A stretch of 50,456 nt of DNA from a virus, in IMG/VR virus record IMGVR_UViG_3300027985_000306, positions 1 to 50,456 of that record. The stretch is one strand, 5' to 3'. Positions 38,677 through 45,383 of the stretch are shown one piece after another. Both the position numbers and the translations under genes were made by a program. The number at the start of each line of letters is the position of its first letter. Position 1 is the first letter of the stretch. The notes under the pieces are model-generated. The model searched no databases and had not been told where the DNA came from. It saw nothing but the letters and a program-made list of their open reading frames with translations.

Positions 38677-39081
38677 GAATCAGGGGGTCGGAAAGTGCAA
38701 CTACAACACATACCGCAGATAGAAGACAGTTGAGCTTAAATCCACATCCAATCGGGCTGTTTTCTTATTTTTCCTCTTAGCACATAGGACTACGTATATC
38801 GGTGTCTAGCCACATCGCCATACCGACCCCGGCCCCCTTCGTGTAGTTCGTCACACTGTAGCTCACGCTATTTAACTCCCCCTAACAACTACCCCTACCA
38901 GTCAACAACGTTATGGCTTGTACTACGTATATACCCCAACACCTCGTCACACTGTAGCAAGCGGAGCTTCGCCCTACTAGACCATTTTCCTTCGCGGGTG
39001 TAGTACAGCCGTTATTGTACATGGGCCGCCCCCATGCCAGCAAGAACGCAATAACGGTCTTCTACGGTCGTTTATGTACAT

Positions 39082-39120
39082 AAAAAAAGGGACAACCGCT
39101 TACGCGTGGTTGTCCCTTTC
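39082..39120 (-). terminator. Strong, probably bidirectional terminator
   Basis: Perfect 12-bp arms AAAGGGACAACC / GGTTGTCCCTTT (39086-39097, 39108-39119) with a 10-base loop. On the - strand seven T follow, and on the + strand 'TTTCTTGT'. It ends the 39151-40094 transcript. Confidence 0.9.
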
Positions 39121-39150
39121 TTGTATGGATAAGGGTTGCTTTTTCCTTAC

Positions 39151-39375
39151 TTACTTGTTCGCGTTCATGTTCGCACTTCCGTTCACTTCAACGTGAAGGA
39201 ATCCGAACATTCCCTTACGGAATTTGACCTGTACTTCAACGGGCACGTTGAACGTTTCCGATGTGTACGTGAAGGTCACGCTTTCCGCGTCTTGTGTGCC
39301 GTTCAACATCTTGTATGAGGCTTCAAGCAACAAATCCTCAACAATCCGTTCGGCTTGTTTCTTTGGGAAGAACAT
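39151..39375 (-). CDS. Small hypothetical protein, second gene of an atypical pair
   Basis: This 74-residue protein ('MFFPKKQAERIVEDLLLEAS...') has an N-terminal helix, then beta strands ('SVTFTYTSETFNVPVEVQVK', 'GMFGFLHVEVNGSANMN'). It is separated by 5 bases from the gene above and followed by a strong terminator. The base composition, with many AAC, TTC, ACG and GTT codons, looks unlike the neighbouring small genes. No family is recognised. Confidence 0.75.
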   Translation of the reverse strand: MFFPKKQAERIVEDLLLEASYKMLNGTQDAESVTFTYTSETFNVPVEVQVKFRKGMFGFLHVEVNGSANMNANK

Positions 39376-39380
39376 GACGT

Positions 39381-40094
39381 TTACTTGTTGTCGTTGTTGT
39401 TGTCGTTGTCGGTACCTTCGTTGTTCGCGGATTCCTTCGCTTTCTTCGCTTCGATCATTGCCTTTTCACGTGCTTCCAACAATGCGATCAAGGCGCGAAC
39501 ATCTTCCGGGGTTTCGGCTTTGGTTTCCTTCAACAACTTGTCGGTCTTTTCTTCCGTTGACAACGGATACTCCATCGGCACACCGATGTTGTTGAATCCA
39601 ACCTCAACAACGGGGATGGATTCCTTCACATCTTCCATCTTGCCGCCCAAGGCGGCTTTCCGGCGAACGGTGCGGGTGATACGCTTTCCATCGTTCAACG
39701 GCTTTCCGTCTTCACCGATCGCCCCCCATGACTTCCAGAAGCGATGAAAGGCGGCTTTCGTCTTCGGCTTGTCCCTGTTCACTCGTGCGAACGTGACAAC
39801 CTTTTTACGTGCCGCTTCCTTCAAGATCGGCTTCAATTCAACCCCGGCGAAGTTGACGTGCAACATGATGTATTCACCCGTTGTGTTGTCCCCTTCGTCT
39901 TTGTCGTATCCAACATGCGTCAACAGCTTGATAACTGCTTCCGGCACATCGGGGACAACGAACATCGGCTCCTCTTTCTTCGCTTCCGGCTTCACGTCAT
40001 TCGTTGACGTATCGGCTTCCACGGCTTCCACGGCTTCAACAACGTCCGTTGTTGCCGCTTCAACGGCTTCAACTTTCTTGGCTTGCTTTGACAT
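39381..40094 (-). CDS. Hypothetical protein with Ala/Glu/Val low-complexity head
   Basis: This 237-residue protein starts at ATG 40094 ('MSKQAKKVEAVEAATTDVVE'); the frame upstream to 40151 crosses the palindrome at 40109. Residues 1-50 are an acidic low-complexity head with VEAVEA repeats. Then comes a compact core ('GEYIMLHVNFAGVELKPILK' and 'AAFHRFWKSWGAIGEDGKPL') and a charged, Asn/Asp-rich tail ('EGTDNDNNNDNK'). Codon choice (GTT, TTG, CCG, TTC, AAC) is unlike its neighbours, which suggests transfer. It is the first gene of the early block and probably expressed immediately after infection. No family is recognised. Confidence 0.75.
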   Translation of the reverse strand: MSKQAKKVEAVEAATTDVVEAVEAVEADTSTNDVKPEAKKEEPMFVVPDVPEAVIKLLTHVGYDKDEGDNTTGEYIMLHVNFAGVELKPILKEAARKKVVTFARVNRDKPKTKAAFHRFWKSWGAIGEDGKPLNDGKRITRTVRRKAALGGKMEDVKESIPVVEVGFNNIGVPMEYPLSTEEKTDKLLKETKAETPEDVRALIALLEAREKAMIEAKKAKESANNEGTDNDNNNDNK

Positions 40095-40108
40095 TGGTTC
40101 GGTGTTTG

Positions 40109-40126
40109 TTGCCCTTGTAAGGGCAA
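40109..40126. promoter_or_regulatory. Perfect palindrome upstream of the first early gene
   Basis: TTGCCCTT-GT-AAGGGCAA lies 15 bases upstream of the 40094 start. It could be an operator or a leader hairpin. Confidence 0.55.
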
Positions 40127-40374
40127 TGTGTACGTTCCAGCGGCAAAGCAACCCTTATCCCTTCAACTTCAATCCCAACTTCCCATCGGGCGAACAAGAA
40201 ACCGTCCCTTGTCCCCCCGTCCCCCACACATTCAAAGAACACGCTTGCAACCACGCTTGCGCTTGCGCAAACGCGTTGCGCGTACGCATGGAAATGTTCA
40301 AAAGATCCCTGTTTATGTGAATCTAACATGAAGACGGATTCATGCAGGGTTGGCATAACAAGTTAAGTCTAATG

Positions 40375-40409
40375 TTTACACGCGCTGGACATAGTATGAA
40401 TCGTGTAAA
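40375..40409. repeat. Inverted repeat TTTACACG / CGTGTAAA
   Basis: Perfect 8-bp arms at 40375-40382 and 40402-40409 with a 19-base spacer. The left side ('acacgcgctgga') resembles 'aaacgctgga' near 40526. Operator-like, in the divergent intergenic region. Confidence 0.5.
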
Positions 40410-40433
40410 AAGATACAAGTGAAGACCGTTGTT

Positions 40434-40483
40434 CAACCCGCCCCCCGTACATCAAGCGCCGTGAACAACCCGCCCCCCGTACA
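40434..40483. repeat. Direct repeat of 18 bp, period 32
   Basis: CAACCCGCCCCCCGTACA occurs identically at 40434-40451 and 40466-40483. No reading frame uses it. Probably a protein-binding or structural element in the divergent control region. Confidence 0.7.
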
Positions 40484-40668
40484 CAACATGCGATGTTCAC
40501 CGGCTTTGATATAACCGCTTTGTGTAAACGCTGGAATAATATGCATTTAAGGAGCACCCCCCTTGGGGAACAACGTCCTGGATTGTAGAACGTCAAGCAT
40601 CGACACAATATGGGAGGGTTCTAGCTTTTCCCACATCTTTGTTCACTTCACTCTTGTTCGCCCCGCTT

Positions 40669-40696
40669 AACAAATTTGTTTTAAACAATTTGTGTG
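40669..40696. promoter_or_regulatory. Palindrome AACAAATTTGTT with adjacent half site
   Basis: A perfect 12-bp palindrome at 40669-40680 is followed by 'TTAAACAATTTGTG', making a longer imperfect palindrome. It lies 11 bases upstream of the late-promoter candidate and so could be its operator. Confidence 0.45.
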
Positions 40697-40706
40697 TTGG
40701 GGCTGC

Positions 40707-40735
40707 TTGCGTTTGGTCGGCGCGTTCTTTATTGT
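40707..40735 (+). promoter_or_regulatory. Candidate late promoter (+ strand)
   Basis: TTGCGT, a 17-base spacer and TATTGT, 41 bases upstream of the small terminase start. Both hexamers are imperfect, so this would be weak or activator-dependent. No better candidate was seen for the whole late block. Confidence 0.4.
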
Positions 40736-40776
40736 TACGCTGTTCGCCGGACTTTTGTTAGATCACTAAGAAAGCC

Positions 40777-41322
40777 ATGTCAGACGACAGCAACGCAGCC
40801 GCTAGGATCTTCGATATTGATTCCGGGCGCACTAGTCCCGGTTCGTATCAGCTTAAGAAGATGCGGGCTGTCCATCGCCGGATCGCAGAACACGCCGCCC
40901 TAGGTATGAAGGACAAGGACATCGCAGCCGTGGTAGGGGTCACGCCGCAGACCGTAAGCTACACGCGGAAGTCTCAAGTCGTTCAGGACTACATGGACAT
41001 CCTAGAGAGTGCGGCCGCCGGTCAGACAATCGACACGCTGAAGGAACTACGAGAACTCGCGCCCTTCGCGGCGAGGACTCTCGAAATTCTAATGCTGAAT
41101 CCAAACACCGACGACAAGATTCGTGCTAGTGTCGCCCAGGATCTACTTGATCGCGCCGGATATGCTCCGGTGAAGAAGGTAGCCACAGCCCATATGAACG
41201 TTCTCGATACACAGGACATCAAGGACATCAAGAAGAGGGCTCGGGAAGCTGGCGTTATGCTTACATCCCCCGACGCTAGCTCTGTTACAGCCTTGGACAT
41301 AGACGACGACTCCGACGAATGA
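40777..41322 (+). CDS. terS: Terminase small subunit-like protein
   Basis: This 181-residue protein opens the late block. An N-terminal helix-turn-helix (about 43-66, 'GMKDKDIAAVVGVTPQTVSY') is followed by a helical region ('TIDTLKELRELAPFAARTLE', 'DDKIRASVAQDLLDRAGYAP') and an acidic tail. This is the usual plan of phage small terminases, which recognise packaging sites and recruit the large subunit. The gene is far from terL (8.2 kb), separated by the fibre genes, as in T7-like and some other podoviruses. The acidic end overlaps the next gene (ATGA). Confidence 0.75.
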   Translation: MSDDSNAAARIFDIDSGRTSPGSYQLKKMRAVHRRIAEHAALGMKDKDIAAVVGVTPQTVSYTRKSQVVQDYMDILESAAAGQTIDTLKELRELAPFAARTLEILMLNPNTDDKIRASVAQDLLDRAGYAPVKKVATAHMNVLDTQDIKDIKKRAREAGVMLTSPDASSVTALDIDDDSDE

Positions 41323-41699
41323 GCGCCGCTAAGTGGAATCGAGATTTCGAAGAGAACTCCCAGTTCGACTTCTACGTGACGAAGTACGACTCGGAGTGTA
41401 CGCCTCAATCCGTAACGGGTTGGGGAGCTAAGTTTCAAGTACGAGCTGATCGGCTGGTCACATCGCCAGTCATCTATGAAGCCACTGTCGGTGCGGGAAT
41501 TACGGTGGAACCCGGCGGAGTGACAGGGTTATTTCATATCTTGTTGACGGTGCCTCAAGTCAACAGCCCTGGGGTGATAGGGTGGACCCGTGGCTTCTAT
41601 GACTTGGTAGTGTGGCCGGCCGACGGCTCGATAATTGACCAGGCCAAGCGCCTCGTTGAAGGCGTGGCTACCTGGAAACCTGCTGCTACGCACCCCTGA
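41319..41699 (+). CDS. Virion-associated beta-sandwich-like protein
   Basis: This 126-residue protein ('MSAAKWNRDFEENSQFDFYV') has the pattern 'TGLFHILLTVPQ' then 'FYDLVVWPADGSIIDQAKRL' and 'VEGVATWKPAATHP', ending with a Gly-Val-Ala-type strand. This 'YDL..... DG ... RL.eG.v.v.p..T' motif is common in small phage structural proteins linked to baseplates or tail fibres. It is coupled to terS and to the next gene. Function by analogy only. Confidence 0.6.
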   Translation: MSAAKWNRDFEENSQFDFYVTKYDSECTPQSVTGWGAKFQVRADRLVTSPVIYEATVGAGITVEPGGVTGLFHILLTVPQVNSPGVIGWTRGFYDLVVWPADGSIIDQAKRLVEGVATWKPAATHP

Positions 41700-42448
41700 T
41701 GGCTGAAGATCCCTACATCTTAGCCGATGGGCAGGACTACATTGCCGAGAAAGACCCCACGCGGGAAGAGGGCATTATAGTCAAAGAAGCGAAACCAGTT
41801 AAACTCTATCTTCCTGGTGAATTCCTGGTACTAGGCCGTGAGCTTTGTCTCCCGAATGAATCCTTCTACATGGTCCCGGACTACGCTCTGTGCGCCGTCA
41901 TGGGGAAGGATCAGATCTGCGAGGAGCTTACAGGTACCGCTCGCGTCGTCTGGTGCACGACTCACCCAGCAGACGGCGTAGTATATGCATCACTCGTAGG
42001 CCCTACGGGACCGTGGATACAGGTTGCTGCTCACTCCGATGATCGACAATGCCACGATCTTGAGTTCCCTGTGCTTGGAGTCGATATCAAGCACTGGTTT
42101 TATGTTGAGTCTACAAGCGCTCTTACTGGCGTTACTCTACAAGGCAGCGGTATTTTCTGCTCCGGAGTTGTCCTTGTTGTTGCTACGTCCGCTACATTCG
42201 CGTTCCTTACGGTTACTAAGAAGAGCTATACGTCGATAGATCTCGTGGTAGACGAGAACGACATGTATGGCGCTCCGAAGTTTCCAGATTTGCTTGTGTC
42301 TTCTAACGAAGCTACTTACGACCCAGGACTTACCACCTACGCTTACACTCCTACAGGAGCAGAAGAGCAACTGACTGATCTTACGATTAGTGCAGTAGAT
42401 GAAAGTGATATGTACTCTGGGATTAAGAGCATGACAATCACGCCATGA
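41699..42448 (+). CDS. Putative tail fibre/adhesin component
   Basis: This 249-residue protein ('MAEDPYILADGQDYIAEKDP') is beta-rich with repeated Thr/Ser/Val strands ('GVVLVVATSATFAFLTVTKK'), Gly-Tyr turns and 'TPTGAEEQLTDLTISAVDES'. The overall composition is that of a fibre or adhesin subunit. It overlaps the genes on both sides. It resembles no enzyme and is grouped with the fibre genes by position. Confidence 0.55.
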   Translation: MAEDPYILADGQDYIAEKDPTREEGIIVKEAKPVKLYLPGEFLVLGRELCLPNESFYMVPDYALCAVMGKDQICEELTGTARVVWCTTHPADGVVYASLVGPTGPWIQVAAHSDDRQCHDLEFPVLGVDIKHWFYVESTSALTGVTLQGSGIFCSGVVLVVATSATFAFLTVTKKSYTSIDLVVDENDMYGAPKFPDLLVSSNEATYDPGLTTYAYTPTGAEEQLTDLTISAVDESDMYSGIKSMTITP

Positions 42449-43929
42449 AGAGAATAATTGCTCCGCCAATTCGTATAGGTGTTGGTCAGCCCGTTACCAT
42501 CAAAGTGAAAGCTACGCTCGATGGTAAGGTAGTTTTGCACAGAGAAGGTCACTCCCTGCTTGCGAACTTCCTTCGGCTGCTATATGCGAAGATGATTGGT
42601 GGTCCTAGCGATTCCCAGGACTACGGAGCAACTATGAGGGCGATATATCCTACGTCTGACCAGTTTCAGACCAAGGTTTTGTCGGCTACGAAGGATGATC
42701 CATGCAGGGTTATTCTTGATGAAGGGGAAGGCTGGTCTACTTCAGGAGAGGAAGCAAGGCGTGCTGCGATCTCAGGAGCGCAAGGAATGACGCTTCTGAA
42801 CAATGATGAGCTCTTTTTAGATTACATAGGTCCCAGTACGTATGATGTTTATACTGATTTTGTTGGCGGTACGGGACTTGATACGACATTAGAATCAGAT
42901 TATGTAGCTGATTCAGCTAGAGTTATTAAGTATGACTATGCCCCTTCACATGGAAACAGTGGTACATTTAGCGTTCTTGGGTCTAAAATCCTATACGGTA
43001 TACGCCTTGGTACAGGTTCCACGGCGGTAGCTATTGATAACTTTCATCTCGATAGAATAGATATGGAGATGGAAGTTGGAGATCAGACTGTTACTCCTCC
43101 TGCCGTTGATACAGAAGCCGAGACGTCTACCATCGTATTTACCAGAACCTTTACGAACAACTCTCCTTCAACAGTTACTGTTACAGAGATCGGACTCTTT
43201 GCGAATATTGGACACTGGCTCACTGGCTATCCTGCAATGATAGCCAGAGATATCATCTCTCCCTCACAAGCAATTCCCGCTGGGTCAGAGTTTACTATCG
43301 AATATCAGATTGTTGTAGCTCTTGAGAACGTAACTCCTCCCTATGGCGGTGTTCTTCGTCAGCTTGGGGAGCTTCTTTACCGTCAGTTCAATCAAGCAAC
43401 TAGGGAAGCTAAGGACTGGCTTAACGCTAGCCAGTCTGTTGGTCCAGGCAACTTGAATCTAAGAGTATGCTTTCCTGGAGGTTTTAGTACTCCTTTTTAT
43501 ACTGGGAATGACCAACCAGGCTGGCCGTTTGGCCCCCTTCTCGGAACGGATGATCAGACAGATAATCCGCTAGGTATTGACAACTTTGGCCTCAATAGTG
43601 GTGTTGATGATACTCTTATTTACTATGGAAAAGGCACTGGGCCAAATGGGATAGGTGAACTTCGTTACTTCCCGGCGTTAGTTGAAGATTTCACTGTAGC
43701 GGGAGGTATTGCTAGCTTTCATATCATTCGGCCAGCGCTCAATGTTAGTGGTTCGCAAATCACAGCGAAAGAGGCTGGACTAGTCGTGTGTGGGAACAAT
43801 ACTGGAGATTTAGGCAATAGCTGGAACGACATACACTTTGTTACTAGGCATATCTTGTCTAGCGCTGTCCCTATCGACAATAACGAATTGGTCTTGATAG
43901 ACCAAGAGTTCGCTTTGCAGGTATCATAA
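42445..43929 (+). CDS. Putative tail fibre protein with internal duplication
   Basis: This 494-residue beta-rich protein has two halves that match each other. 'LLANFLRLLYAKMIGG' (about 32-47) pairs with 'GVLRQLGELLYRQFNQ' (about 300-315). 'EIGLFANIGHWLTG' with 'MIARDIISPSQAIPAGSEFT' pairs with 'EAGLVVCGNNTGDLG' with 'FVTRHILSSAVPIDNNELVL' near the end. So one domain of about 230 residues was duplicated and diverged. Such 'EIGLF...aRd.ls....ip.g....v.Y.i' units are known in phage fibre proteins. It probably forms a particle-bound fibre or receptor-binding component. Confidence 0.65.
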   Translation: MKRIIAPPIRIGVGQPVTIKVKATLDGKVVLHREGHSLLANFLRLLYAKMIGGPSDSQDYGATMRAIYPTSDQFQTKVLSATKDDPCRVILDEGEGWSTSGEEARRAAISGAQGMTLLNNDELFLDYIGPSTYDVYTDFVGGTGLDTTLESDYVADSARVIKYDYAPSHGNSGTFSVLGSKILYGIRLGTGSTAVAIDNFHLDRIDMEMEVGDQTVTPPAVDTEAETSTIVFTRTFTNNSPSTVTVTEIGLFANIGHWLTGYPAMIARDIISPSQAIPAGSEFTIEYQIVVALENVTPPYGGVLRQLGELLYRQFNQATREAKDWLNASQSVGPGNLNLRVCFPGGFSTPFYTGNDQPGWPFGPLLGTDDQTDNPLGIDNFGLNSGVDDTLIYYGKGTGPNGIGELRYFPALVEDFTVAGGIASFHIIRPALNVSGSQITAKEAGLVVCGNNTGDLGNSWNDIHFVTRHILSSAVPIDNNELVLIDQEFALQVS

Positions 43930-44681
43930 TGTCCGCTATACGAGAAGAGATTAGACTGGGCATTGCTCAAGCGACTGTTGGGGATACCACCCTCAGTATC
44001 TCGGGACCGCTGAAGCTGTCCTTGCATACAGCTGATCCCGGCTTTTCAGGTGCGCCGACTAATGAGGTTACTGGAGGCAGCTATGCTAGACAGACGATAA
44101 CCTTCGGAGCGCCTACGACTGATGCTCCTGGCCGAAAAATCAACAACAACAATCAGATAGAATTCGCTGGTATGCCTGCGGCTACCATCACACATTGGTA
44201 TGTTTGGAGCAGTCTTGGCGTAGCGTTGTTTCGAGGGACTATTTCTGCGTCGGTAGGGGCTGGACAATCCCTTATCGTAGAGATTGGAGACATTAAACTA
44301 CACGTTGAGGGGCTGCAATCTACCTTCTGGATGGACGCAGTTCTGGATGCTCTGCGAGCTGCCACAGAAGTAGACTACACATCCGACACGATTTATCTCT
44401 CTCTTTGCTCTGCAGATCCTGGGCAGGGAGCAGTTACAAATTTGCTACCAGGGATAACACCATTGGATGCCAAGGCAGCGCTTGATACAGTGCAATCAGT
44501 ATACCACTGGACAAATGGCAATGTCCTAACGCATCCTCAAATATCGCCAGCTACGCCAGCTTATTGGGTTATATATAATGCCTCGTTATCGAATCAGGTG
44601 CTTTTAAGGACTAACATTGGAGGTTCTGAGCATACAGACTTCCGTTGGCGTCCTTATAAGCCAGACCTTTATGCTGCGTAA
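43929..44681 (+). CDS. Double-domain fibre-type protein, paralogue A
   Basis: This 250-residue protein is built of two copies of one domain. Copy 1 has 'LKLSLHTADPG', 'NEVTGGSYARQTITFGAP' and 'NQIEFAGMPAATITHWYVW'. Copy 2 has 'IYLSLCSADPG', 'VTNLLPGITPLDAKAALD' and a degenerate rest. The same plan is found in the protein at 48025-48771. The motif is common in phage structural proteins of unknown detail. It is coupled on both sides (TAATG). Probably a trimeric or oligomeric fibre or decoration element. Confidence 0.65.
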   Translation: MSAIREEIRLGIAQATVGDTTLSISGPLKLSLHTADPGFSGAPTNEVTGGSYARQTITFGAPTTDAPGRKINNNNQIEFAGMPAATITHWYVWSSLGVALFRGTISASVGAGQSLIVEIGDIKLHVEGLQSTFWMDAVLDALRAATEVDYTSDTIYLSLCSADPGQGAVTNLLPGITPLDAKAALDTVQSVYHWTNGNVLTHPQISPATPAYWVIYNASLSNQVLLRTNIGGSEHTDFRWRPYKPDLYAA

Positions 44682-45382
44682 TGCCACTTCATAACTACAA
44701 TACTGCAGCGGATTGGGACGCTGTCTACGGACCTGCTAATAGCAGTCGAGTAGCTAGCTTGGTGGAGTACGTGCAGCACTCGCCTACTAGAAGAACGGCC
44801 AGGAATATTCCGTTCTCCGAAGATCCTTTGAAGTGGCAGAAGTTGGTCTATGGGAACGAGGACGACATTGAATGGTATCATCTGCGGAGAGATCATATCT
44901 TATCGTTGTTCAGCGTTGGACTTACGGATAGAAAGCTCGTCATTGGAGGTGGTACAGGAGCACTCGCTGAATCGTTCATAGCAGCAGGGCACTCGAACAT
45001 ATGGACTCTGGAATCTAGCCCTTGGATTAACGGTAATACGGCTAGAATGTGGAACAGCACGTTGATGGTTAATGAGTCTATCAACGGGAACCAGTTGAAG
45101 CAGAAGCTACGGTCTGTTACAGGAGATGATGTGTTCGATTGGATCATTGATGAGTATATGTTCGAAGGCTATTTAGATGCAGAGCTAACGAATATTGAAG
45201 TCAATCCTAGCACTCGGTTTATCGACCTGCCTGAACTGATCCTAGATGTAGGCGTCCCACAGACGCATATTATTCATCTAGTCCATGCCTCAGGCAATCC
45301 TGCCTACATCAACGTAAAGTCCATAGCGGAGTGGGAGCTTCTCGACTCCAGTCATACGTGGACTGTAGTTCCGGGGGTGTAG
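44681..45382 (+). CDS. Methyltransferase-like protein inside the fibre cluster
   Basis: This 233-residue protein has a Rossmann-type AdoMet-binding start: 'RKLVIGGGTGALAESFIAAG' (GGGTG 89-93), then 'HSNIWTLESSPWINGNTARM' (acidic E111 after beta 2) and 'VFDWIIDEYMFEGYLDAE' as motif IV-like. The N-terminal 75 residues are polar and helical. AdoMet-dependent methyltransferases among tail fibre genes are rare. It might modify a virion or host component, or be a fossil enzyme used structurally. It is tightly packed between two fibre genes (TAATG before, 1-base gap after). Confidence 0.6.
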   Translation: MPLHNYNTAADWDAVYGPANSSRVASLVEYVQHSPTRRTARNIPFSEDPLKWQKLVYGNEDDIEWYHLRRDHILSLFSVGLTDRKLVIGGGTGALAESFIAAGHSNIWTLESSPWINGNTARMWNSTLMVNESINGNQLKQKLRSVTGDDVFDWIIDEYMFEGYLDAELTNIEVNPSTRFIDLPELILDVGVPQTHIIHLVHASGNPAYINVKSIAEWELLDSSHTWTVVPGV

Positions 45383-45383
45383 C

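Larger units (their letters stand above)
38383..39081. other. Gene-free control region, candidate replication origin
   Basis: No credible gene lies between 38274 and 39150. This stretch holds two iteron arrays, a T/purine tract and three pairs of direct repeats: TCGTCACACTGTAGC at 38848 and 38944, ACTACGTATAT at 38789 and 38922, and TACGGTCGTTT at 38388 and 39063. The combination of ordered short repeats, an unwinding-prone tract and absence of genes is what is expected of an origin. A transcription control role is possible too. Confidence 0.5.

Noticed and set aside
39769-40320. 183-codon open frame on the + strand over the first early genes
   Set aside because: Antisense to the 39381-40094 gene; Ser/Thr-rich, no domain, no promoter or ribosome site.
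40434-40483. Small gene or ncRNA spanning the C-rich direct repeats
   Set aside because: No start codon with a ribosome site, no stable hairpin plus T-tract; only repeats can be supported.
16528-40777. Integrase, excisionase or CI-type repressor genes that would make this a temperate phage
   Set aside because: I looked for tyrosine or serine recombinase motifs and repressor-type HTH with a peptidase domain on the early strand and found none; an attachment site near tRNA-Gln is therefore not proposed.
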